A DNA stretch of 5,072 bases from NCBI GenBank assembly GCA_944391265.1, contig CALXSX010000018.1, forward strand, positions 1 to 5,072. Reading direction: 5' to 3'. The notes beneath the pieces are model-generated. The model made no database searches. It was not told the DNA's origin and worked only from the letters and a program-made list of their open reading frames with translations. Both the position numbers and the translations under genes were made by a program. This document shows, piece by piece, positions 1 through 4,392 of this stretch. The DNA comes from an uncultured Clostridia bacterium (GTDB lineage Bacteria > Bacillota > Clostridia > UBA1381). Numbering within the stretch: position 1 is the first letter of the stretch; every line of letters begins with the position of its first letter.

Positions 1-9
1 ATCCTTTCT

Positions 10-55
10 CATAAAATTTGTTTTTCCGGTCTGTTGACCGGCTGAGGATTTTATG
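10..55. repeat. Nested inverted repeat around the -35 region of the first promoter
   Basis: The inner arms are CCGGTC (26-31) and GACCGG (36-41) with a TGTT centre. The outer arms are CATAAAAT (10-17) and ATTTTATG (48-55). Both pairs share nearly the same centre, so the whole is a nested dyad of 46 bases. The inner right arm overlaps the -35 hexamer of the promoter at 34-62. By position it could be an operator for a dimeric regulator, or a hairpin at the end of a transcript entering from the left. No T run follows it on either strand, so it is not a standard terminator. Confidence 0.5.
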
Positions 56-62
56 TTACAAT
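34..62 (+). promoter_or_regulatory. Sigma-A-type promoter with extended -10
   Basis: TTGACC (34-39) and TACAAT (57-62) are separated by exactly 17 bases, and TG at 54-55 gives an extended -10. Each hexamer differs from consensus at one base. Transcription would start near 69-70. No substantial reading frame follows, but a strong terminator lies about 180 bases downstream, so the product is probably an RNA or a leader. Confidence 0.65.
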
Positions 63-68
63 ACGCAT

Positions 69-276
69 AAATAGGGAGCAATGAAACCGATGCGGTAAAA
101 CAAAAAATGCCTGATTTTTTTATAATCAAAGCATTTTGAGAGAAGAAAAATATTTAATTTTAGAGTTAATACTGTGTATTGACTATCGGAAACCCTTGAT
201 TTTACTGCATTTGCGGGTAAGTCCTGTAAGAACACTCGCACCATGCCGGAGCAAAGTTCGCTTTGCTCCGTTTTTG
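69..276 (+). ncRNA. Putative small RNA or regulatory leader, about 205 nt, family unknown
   Basis: The unit is bounded by the promoter at 34-62 and the terminator at 247-275 and has no convincing coding frame. Three hairpins are visible before the terminator. The first pairs AAAATGC (104-110) with GCATTTT (131-137), with an inner TGATT/AATCA helix (112-116/124-128). The second pairs AGTTAATAC (164-172) with GTATTGACT (176-184), with one wobble. The third pairs TGCGGGT (212-218) with ACTCGCA (234-240), also with one wobble. GGAGCAA near the 5' end (75-81) repeats the left arm of the terminator and could pair with its right arm. No motif of 6S, tmRNA, SRP RNA, T-box or a common riboswitch was recognised. 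It may be a free-standing RNA or an attenuating leader for the small membrane proteins at 362-593. Confidence 0.42.
247..275 (+). terminator. Strong intrinsic terminator
   Basis: A perfect 10-bp stem, CGGAGCAAAG (247-256) with CTTTGCTCCG (261-270), is closed by a TTCG tetraloop and followed at once by five T. On the opposite strand no T run follows, so it acts on + strand transcripts. It marks the 3' end of the putative RNA that starts near 69. Confidence 0.85.
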
Positions 277-328
277 TTGCCCGAAAATCATTTGCCCTGT
301 TGCCTTGCGAATACTGCGTTTTTAGACT

Positions 329-337
329 TGGTAGAAT
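329..337 (+). promoter_or_regulatory. Possible extended -10 promoter for the small membrane proteins
   Basis: TGG followed by TAGAAT (332-337) fits an extended -10 element. No acceptable -35 hexamer is found at the usual distance. Transcription would start near 344, just upstream of the ribosome binding site at 349-354. The alternative is that the small genes are read only when the terminator at 247-275 is passed. Confidence 0.3.
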
Positions 338-361
338 AAATTGTTTCAGTGAGGTAATGAT

Positions 362-480
362 ATGAAAAAATTATTGATAACTATCGCCGTTTTTTTGCGG
401 CGTTAATCGTTGGGGCTTTTGTGCTCAATTTTTTTCCTGCGTTTGAAAGCTTTCTGCACAAAATCACAGGTTGGAGTTAG
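362..480 (+). CDS. Small hydrophobic membrane protein, split by a one-base shift
   Basis: The function is not recognised. The ATG at 362 has a good ribosome binding site (GTGAGG, 349-354; 7-base spacing). Read literally the frame stops after 14 codons (TAA 404-406). If one T is gained, or the ribosome slips back one base, at the T7 run (390-396), the frame continues to TAG at 478-480. That gives a coherent 39-residue protein: a start of MKKLLITIAVFF, then AALIVGAFVLNFFPAFESF and a short polar tail ending in GWS. Residues 4-25 would form one membrane helix after a basic start. The bases T TTT TTG (391-397) fit a -1 slippery heptamer, and the T run sits in the loop of a small hairpin (385-402). 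It may be a programmed or slippage frameshift, a sequencing or assembly indel, or a recent pseudogene. The next small gene begins 8 bases after its stop, suggesting a two-gene unit. Confidence 0.45.
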
Positions 481-488
481 TTGGAAAA

Positions 489-593
489 ATGAACATCAAA
501 TTAAAGAAAATAATTTTAGCAATATTGATATTTGCGCTTTTGTGGTTTATCATAAGAGCAGGCACATCAACATACGAGAACATGATAAGGTAA
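489..593 (+). CDS. 34-residue single-helix membrane protein, unknown function
   Basis: An intact short frame, ATG 489 to TAA 591-593. It begins MNIKLKKIILAILIFALLWF and ends in a polar tail with TSTYENMIR. Residues 8-22 are strongly hydrophobic and preceded by three lysines, so a single membrane helix with a cytoplasmic N-terminus is expected. A purine-rich GGAG lies at 473-476, 12 bases before the ATG, which is a little far. It starts 8 bases after the stop of the small hydrophobic frame at 362-480, and the two have the same overall design (basic start, one helix, short tail). That arrangement argues that both are real and co-translated. No family is recognised. A small-protein partner, a membrane regulatory peptide or a toxin-like peptide are all open. 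Confidence 0.45.
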   Translation: MNIKLKKIILAILIFALLWFIIRAGTSTYENMIR

Positions 594-617
594 TTATCGT
601 GAAGATTGATTTTTTTT
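581..617 (+). terminator. Weak terminator candidate after the small membrane proteins
   Basis: CATGATAA (581-588) pairs with TTATCGTG (594-601) in 8 bp with one wobble around a GGTAA loop. A run of eight T follows at 610-617. The 8-base gap between stem and T run and the AT-rich stem make it weak. The stop codon of the 34-residue frame lies in the loop. Confidence 0.35.
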
Positions 618-648
618 CTGTATATTGTTACAATTTTGGGAAAATCTA

Positions 649-677
649 TTGAAATTTTGCGGTATATATGATATTAT
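649..677 (+). promoter_or_regulatory. Sigma-A-type promoter for the aldose epimerase gene
   Basis: TTGAAA (649-654) and TATTAT (672-677) are 17 bases apart, with TG at 669-670 making an extended -10. Transcription would start near 684, giving a leader of about 38 bases before the ATG at 722. No sugar-regulator operator was recognised. Confidence 0.6.
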
Positions 678-721
678 AAAGGGCGTAGTATGAATATTTT
701 GCGAAAGAGAGATGACTGCGT

Positions 722-1768
722 ATGCCCATAGGCAAGAAATTTTATGCCGAGATTGGCGGTATGCAAGTTTATGAATATATTTTAACCAATGCTGCCGGGA
801 TGAGTGTAAGCATATTGAACCGCGGGGCTATTGTAAAGAATCTTTTTGTAAAGGATAAAAACGGAAAGATGACAGATGTAGTGCTTGGCCATGGTGATGC
901 GTCAGAATATGAAAAGAACCCCGGATACCTCGGTGCGGTGGTTGGAAGATATGCCAATCGCCTTGAAGACGGTGAAATGATTATATGCGGCAAAAAATAC
1001 AAAGCGGGAATAAACGAGGGCAGAAATAGTCTTCACGGCGGAATTGTCGGATTTGACAAGAAAATGTGGGATGCTGAGCCGTGCGGAAGTGATACCGAGC
1101 CGTCACTTAAAATGAAACTTTTTTCACCTGACGGCGAAGAGGGCTTCCCGGGAAACCTGAGTGTTGCGGTAACGTATACGCTTACGGCGAAAAATGCGCT
1201 TTCAATACGCTATGAGGCGCAGTGCGATAAAGACACAGTGGTAAATCTTACGAATCACAGCTATTTTAATCTCGGGGGATATGACTCCGGAGCAGTTGAT
1301 GATAATATCCTGACACTGCCATGCAGCTTTTATACTCCCAACAACAATGAGTGTATGCCGACCGGTGAAATATTGTCGGTAGATGGAACAGCCTTTGACT
1401 TCAGAAAGCCGAAAAAGCTTCATGAAGCGTTTGAGTCGGAAGATGAACAGATAAAGATGTTCTGCGGCATAGATCATAATTTCATCATAGACGGAGAGGG
1501 TATGAGACTTTGTGCTGCTATGGAAAACCCTGATAACGGCATCACTATGAAGGTGTACACTGATATGCCGGCAATGCAGATTTACACGTGCAACGATGAC
1601 GAGCTTAAAGGCGGAAAAAATGGCAGCAAATACGGGCTGCATAATGCAGTTTGCTTTGAAACGCAGTATTATCCCAATTCGATGAAATATTCGCATTTCC
1701 CGTCTCCTGTTCTAAAAGCCGGCGATAAATACGATTTTACAACATATTTTGAATTTAATATGCAGTAA
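722..1768 (+). CDS. galM: Aldose 1-epimerase (galactose mutarotase)
   Basis: It interconverts the alpha and beta anomers of free aldoses such as galactose and glucose in the cytoplasm, feeding the Leloir pathway. The 348-residue length is normal for the family, and the protein should be one beta-sandwich domain without a signal peptide. Family landmarks appear in order: GRYANRL (75-81), LHGG (104-107), NLTNHSYFNLGG (175-186), CGIDHNF (248-254) and HNAVCFETQYYPNS (307-320). By alignment from memory with characterised GalM, substrate residues are Arg80, His105 and Asp251, the catalytic acid is His179 and the catalytic base is Glu313, so it looks active. The ATG at 722 is preceded by a weak AGAGAGA (706-712). 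The gene has its own promoter (649-677) and terminator (1808-1841). No other galactose gene is adjacent, so it looks like a single-gene transcript. The exact sugar preference cannot be read from sequence. Confidence 0.93.
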   Translation: MPIGKKFYAEIGGMQVYEYILTNAAGMSVSILNRGAIVKNLFVKDKNGKMTDVVLGHGDASEYEKNPGYLGAVVGRYANRLEDGEMIICGKKYKAGINEGRNSLHGGIVGFDKKMWDAEPCGSDTEPSLKMKLFSPDGEEGFPGNLSVAVTYTLTAKNALSIRYEAQCDKDTVVNLTNHSYFNLGGYDSGAVDDNILTLPCSFYTPNNNECMPTGEILSVDGTAFDFRKPKKLHEAFESEDEQIKMFCGIDHNFIIDGEGMRLCAAMENPDNGITMKVYTDMPAMQIYTCNDDELKGGKNGSKYGLHNAVCFETQYYPNSMKYSHFPSPVLKAGDKYDFTTYFEFNMQ

Positions 1769-1807
1769 TGTATAACAAAAAAAGTAAAAAAAATATGCCT
1801 TGTTTTG

Positions 1808-1841
1808 AACAATCGTTATGATTTGTTTTTTTTTTTTTTTT
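1808..1841 (+). terminator. Terminator after galM with long T tract
   Basis: AACAATC (1808-1814) pairs with GATTTGTT (1820-1827) with one bulged T and a GTTAT loop. It is followed by unbroken T to 1841; the full T run is 16 bases (1826-1841). The stem is AT-rich and weak, but the T tail is exceptional. A-rich runs at 1777-1793 could also pair with the T tract. It separates galM from the fatty acid cluster. Confidence 0.6.
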
Positions 1842-1906
1842 AATAAAGTCCATAAATAATATAATAATTAAGCGAACAAGCAGGGTATTTTATTCTTTAA
1901 AATCAG

Positions 1907-1916
1907 CTTGCGCAAG
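1907..1916. repeat. 10-base perfect palindrome upstream of fabH
   Basis: CTTGCGCAAG is a perfect palindrome about 30 bases upstream of the best candidate promoter for fabH. It could be a regulator site, but it is short, single, and does not match the FapR or FabT consensus as I know them. Confidence 0.25.
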
Positions 1917-1935
1917 TGTGTTTAAGGCGTAAATT

Positions 1936-1965
1936 TTCAAATGATGAGTTTTTTCGAAGTATGAT
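1936..1965 (+). promoter_or_regulatory. Candidate promoter of the fatty acid cluster
   Basis: TTCAAA (1936-1941) and TATGAT (1960-1965) are 18 bases apart. The -10 matches consensus at five of six bases; the -35 is weaker. Transcription would begin near 1972, giving a leader of about 118 bases that contains the hairpin at 1988-2048. An alternative -35/-10 pair (TTGCGC 1908, TAAATT 1930) is poorer. No regulator gene (FapR or FabT type) is present in the window. Confidence 0.4.
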
Positions 1966-1987
1966 AAGTTAGGTTTTATTAAGCATC

Positions 1988-2048
1988 TGAACTCTCCGGA
2001 TTCCGGGTGAAAAGAAAAATTTTCCGAAGCGTGAGAGGCCGGAGTTCA
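1988..2048 (+). promoter_or_regulatory. Structured 5' leader of fabH
   Basis: TGAACT (1988-1993) and CCGG (1996-1999) pair with CCGG (2039-2042) and AGTTCA (2043-2048): ten base pairs interrupted only by a two-base bulge. Inside, GAAAA (2009-2013) can pair with TTTTC (2020-2024). No T run follows, so it is not a terminator as drawn. It lies 41 bases before the fabH ATG. It may stabilise the mRNA, bind a protein or ligand, or simply be an untranslated hairpin; no known riboswitch motif was recognised. Confidence 0.4.
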
Positions 2049-2089
2049 CAGCTTTTGGCAAATATAATATGAAATGAGGCAGTCTTAAA

Positions 2090-3052
2090 ATGAGCTTTAG
2101 TATTATCGGCACAGGAAAGTCGGTCCCTGAGCACATCGTGACAAATGATATGCTCAGCGAGTTCCTGGACACCAGCGATGAATGGATAGTCGAAAGAACA
2201 GGCATAAAGGTGCGCCATGTTATGACAAGTGAGACGCTTTTGGATCTTGCAGCAAAGGCTTCTGAAGACGCATTAAAAGATGCAGGAATAACTGCTAAAG
2301 ACGTTGATATGATAATATGTTCTACTCTTCAGGGAGATTATGTCTCACCTGCGCTTTCCTGTCTCGTAGCTGAAAGCATAGGGTGTGATACTGGCTTTGT
2401 TTTCGATATGAATATGGGTTGCAGTGGTTTCATTTTTGCACTTGAGACTGCCGATAGTTTTCTTGAGTGCGGAAGGGCTCGGAGGATACTCATTGTTTGT
2501 GCCGAGGCGCTTTCAAGACACATAGACTGGAATGACAGATCGACCTGTGTCCTGTTTGGAGACGGAGCTGGAGCTGTCGTCGTTGAGAAAAGTGATTCCA
2601 AAGTTGATTTTATTACGAAGGTTAACGGTTCGTATGAGGAGCTTTATATACCCGGTGAGGAGGGAAATAATCCTTACAAGAGCAAATGCTGTGATGTTAG
2701 GTACCTTAAAATGAACGGCAGAGAAATTTTTAAGTTTGCTGTGTCGTCAATAGTCTCCGATGCGAAGGAGCTTTTGGACAAAAACGGTATGACAACAGAT
2801 GATATATCGTTTTATATCCTGCATCAGGCCAATCTGAGGATTATAAATTCCGCAAGGCAGAGACTTAAGCAGGACGAGGAAAAATTCCCTCATAATGTTG
2901 AAACACACGGGAACACGTCTTCTGCATCCATACCGATGCTTCTTGATGATTTGAATAAGAGCGGCAAGCTGAAAAATGGTATGACGCTGATGCTTTCTGC
3001 GTTTGGGGCAGGTCTTTCAAGAGGAGCCTGCATCATTAAATGGAGTAAATAA
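2090..3052 (+). CDS. fabH: Beta-ketoacyl-ACP synthase III
   Basis: It starts fatty acid synthesis in the cytoplasm by condensing an acyl-CoA primer (acetyl-CoA or a branched short acyl-CoA) with malonyl-ACP to give a 3-ketoacyl-ACP. The 320 residues match the family length. The triad is complete: Cys111 in MGCSGF (109-114), His245 in HQAN (245-248) and Asn275 in GNTSSASIP (274-282). TSDEWIVERTGI (28-39) carries the CoA-contacting Trp32 and Arg36, Arg150 matches another CoA contact, and GDGAGA (157-162) and FGAGLSRG (305-312) are typical thiolase-fold glycine segments. The ATG has GAGG at 2076-2079, 10 bases upstream. It is the first gene of the cluster, 58 bases before acpP. Primer preference (straight or branched) cannot be judged safely from sequence. 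Confidence 0.96.
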   Translation: MSFSIIGTGKSVPEHIVTNDMLSEFLDTSDEWIVERTGIKVRHVMTSETLLDLAAKASEDALKDAGITAKDVDMIICSTLQGDYVSPALSCLVAESIGCDTGFVFDMNMGCSGFIFALETADSFLECGRARRILIVCAEALSRHIDWNDRSTCVLFGDGAGAVVVEKSDSKVDFITKVNGSYEELYIPGEEGNNPYKSKCCDVRYLKMNGREIFKFAVSSIVSDAKELLDKNGMTTDDISFYILHQANLRIINSARQRLKQDEEKFPHNVETHGNTSSASIPMLLDDLNKSGKLKNGMTLMLSAFGAGLSRGACIIKWSK

Positions 3053-3088
3053 TTGCAATAGGCAATTAAAATAAAGCGGATTGTCCGC
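3050..3088 (+). other. Two small hairpins between fabH and acpP
   Basis: TAATTGC/GCAATTA (3050-3056/3062-3068) overlaps the fabH stop codon. GCGGA/TCCGC (3076-3080/3084-3088) ends 9 bases before the acpP ribosome binding site. Neither has a T tail, so they should not stop transcription. They could mark a processing site that raises acpP mRNA stability, but this is only suggested by position. Confidence 0.3.
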
Positions 3089-3110
3089 GTATAAAATGGA
3101 GGAAAAAGAT

Positions 3111-3332
3111 ATGGTATTTGAAAAAGTTGTAGAATTGTTGTCAGATTACTCAGATGTTGCTGCAGATAGCATTACTGAAGACAGCACGTTCGAGGATCTT
3201 GGGCTTGATTCACTTGATACCGTTGAGCTTATAATGGGTATTGAAGATGAATTCGGTGTTACAATTGAAATGAGCAATGAGTTTAAAACGGTCGGATCAG
3301 TCGTAAAATATATCGAAGATAATATGGAATGA
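3111..3332 (+). CDS. acpP: Acyl carrier protein
   Basis: This is the small acidic carrier that holds growing acyl chains as thioesters on 4'-phosphopantetheine in the cytoplasm. The product is 73 residues and rich in Asp and Glu, as expected. DLGLDSLDTVEL (29-40) contains the attachment residue Ser34 (codon 3210-3212), followed by the recognition helix with MGIEDEFGVTI (42-52). The start at 3111 is chosen because GGAGG (3098-3102) lies 8 bases upstream. An in-frame ATG at 3096 has no ribosome binding site and would overlap that one; a TTG at 3081 is still less likely. It lies between fabH and fabK and is followed by a hairpin (3348-3382) that may keep its output above that of the downstream enzymes. 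Conversion to the active form needs a phosphopantetheinyl transferase, which is not in the window. Confidence 0.96.
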   Translation: MVFEKVVELLSDYSDVAADSITEDSTFEDLGLDSLDTVELIMGIEDEFGVTIEMSNEFKTVGSVVKYIEDNME

Positions 3333-3347
3333 TACTCCGGCACAACA

Positions 3348-3390
3348 GGGCTGTGAAAAAACCTGACGTTTTTTTGCAGCCCCTTTATAC
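3348..3390 (+). terminator. Hairpin between acpP and fabK, likely a leaky terminator
   Basis: GGGCTGTGAAAAAAC (3348-3362) pairs with GTTTTTTTGCAGCCC (3368-3382) over 15 positions, two of them G-U wobbles, around a CTGAC loop. The bases after it (CTTTATAC) have only a short, broken T run, so termination should be incomplete. That would let acpP be made in excess over fabK and fabD while the cluster still reads through. It could also act as a 3' stabilising structure. Confidence 0.6.
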
Positions 3391-3444
3391 ATATTTGGTT
3401 AGGTTAGTTTTTTATAAAAATTGTAAAAGGATCGTGATTTAAAG
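3391..3444 (+). promoter_or_regulatory. AT-rich spacer before fabK, possible weak second promoter
   Basis: TATAAA at 3413-3418 resembles a -10 element, but no good -35 is found 16-18 bases upstream. GTTAGGTT at 3398-3405 also occurs at 1968-1975, next to the candidate fabH promoter. The fabK ribosome binding site is AAAAGGA (3425-3431), 13 bases before the ATG, which is longer than usual. Confidence 0.25.
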
Positions 3445-4392
3445 ATGATAAAGACGCCTATTTGCGATATGCTTAACATAGAATATCCGATTTTTCAGGG
3501 CGGTATGGCATGGGTTGCAAACGCAAAGCTTGCAGCCGCTGTTTCAAACGCAGGCGGTCTTGGAATAATTGCCGCTATGAACAGCAACGGTGAACAGCTC
3601 AGAGCGGAGATACAAAAGTGCAAGAAGCTTACAGACAAGCCGTTTGGAGTGAATGTTATGCTCATGAGCCCGTTTGCTGATGAAGCGGCTAAGGTTGTTA
3701 TTGAGGAAAATATCAGCGTTGTTACAACAGGCGCCGGGAATCCGTCTAAATACATGAAGGATTGGACACAAGCCGGAATAAAGGTAATACCTGTTGTTCC
3801 GTCAACCGCTATGGCAAAGCTTGTGGAAAGAGTCGGAGCTTCTGCCGTTATCGCCGAAGGCGGAGAATCCGGAGGTCATATAGGTGAGATTACTACTATG
3901 GCGCTCGTTCCTCAGGTAGTGTCGGCGGTTTCAATACCCGTTATTGCCGCCGGAGGTATCGGCGACGGAAGAGGCGTTGCGGCGGCTTTCATGCTTGGAG
4001 CGGTTGGAGTGCAGCTCGGTACGCGTTTTCTTGTTGCAGATGAATGCAGTATTCATGAAACATACAAGGAAAAGGTGCTTAAGGCTAAGGACATTGACAC
4101 TATTACTACGGGAAAGAGGCTCGGTCACCCGGTAAGAAGCATAAAAACACCATTTTCAAGGCGTATGTTCAAATGCGAGTACGACGCAAATGTAAGCGAT
4201 GAGGAGCTCGAGCAAATGGGAGTAGGCAGCCTCAGAAAGGCTGCGCTTGACGGCGATCTGGAAAACGGTTCCTTTCTGGCAGGGCAGATAGCCGGAATGG
4301 TAACGAAGAGACAGTCATGCAGGGAGATTATTACAGAGATTTTCGATGAGGCTGAGGCTGAGCTGAAGGGAGCTTTGAAATGGGTAAAATAG
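3445..4392 (+). CDS. fabK: Enoyl-ACP reductase II, FMN-dependent
   Basis: It catalyses the last step of each elongation cycle, reducing trans-2-enoyl-ACP to acyl-ACP with NAD(P)H through bound FMN. The 315 residues form one TIM-barrel domain of the nitronate monooxygenase-like family. Hallmarks close to pneumococcal FabK are YPIFQGGMAWVA (14-25), GVNVMLMSP (68-76), TTGAGNPSKYM (94-104), AEGGESGGHIG (137-147), IPVIAAGGIGDG (164-175) and VQLGTRF (189-195). His145 matches the catalytic histidine, and the AAGGIGDG and GTRF segments match the FMN phosphate site. These, and its place in a fatty acid cluster, favour FabK over a nitronate monooxygenase. FabK enzymes are known to be insensitive to triclosan, unlike FabI. 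The gene's 3' end overlaps the start of fabD by 13 bases, so the two are probably translationally coupled. Confidence 0.94.
   Translation: MIKTPICDMLNIEYPIFQGGMAWVANAKLAAAVSNAGGLGIIAAMNSNGEQLRAEIQKCKKLTDKPFGVNVMLMSPFADEAAKVVIEENISVVTTGAGNPSKYMKDWTQAGIKVIPVVPSTAMAKLVERVGASAVIAEGGESGGHIGEITTMALVPQVVSAVSIPVIAAGGIGDGRGVAAAFMLGAVGVQLGTRFLVADECSIHETYKEKVLKAKDIDTITTGKRLGHPVRSIKTPFSRRMFKCEYDANVSDEELEQMGVGSLRKAALDGDLENGSFLAGQIAGMVTKRQSCREIITEIFDEAEAELKGALKWVK

Noticed and set aside
56..244. 62-codon - strand frame
   Set aside because: It lies antisense to the putative RNA, has no supporting start signals, and its composition looks like chance translation of AT-rich sequence.
277..304. Three TTGCC repeats (277, 292, 300) as possible iterons
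   Set aside because: The spacing is irregular (15 and 8 bases), the unit is only five bases, and there is no initiator gene or other origin feature nearby.
136..339. 67-codon + strand frame across the terminator at 247-275
   Set aside because: It runs through a perfect intrinsic terminator, has no ribosome binding site, and its product has no recognisable protein character.
410..652. 80-codon + strand frame
   Set aside because: It reads both small hydrophobic genes out of frame, lacks a ribosome binding site at its ATG, and gives a product rich in unrelated segments.
1202..1696. 164-codon - strand frame inside galM
   Set aside because: It is a shadow of galM, which has the complete catalytic residue set on the + strand.
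3081..3110. N-terminal extension of acpP from TTG 3081 or ATG 3096
   Set aside because: The GGAGG at 3098-3102 places the start at ATG 3111, and the carrier protein family begins there; the extension would consume the binding site and has none of its own.
3445..4392. Nitronate monooxygenase instead of FabK
   Set aside because: The protein matches FabK along its length, including the catalytic histidine region, and it sits in a fatty acid synthesis cluster overlapping fabD.
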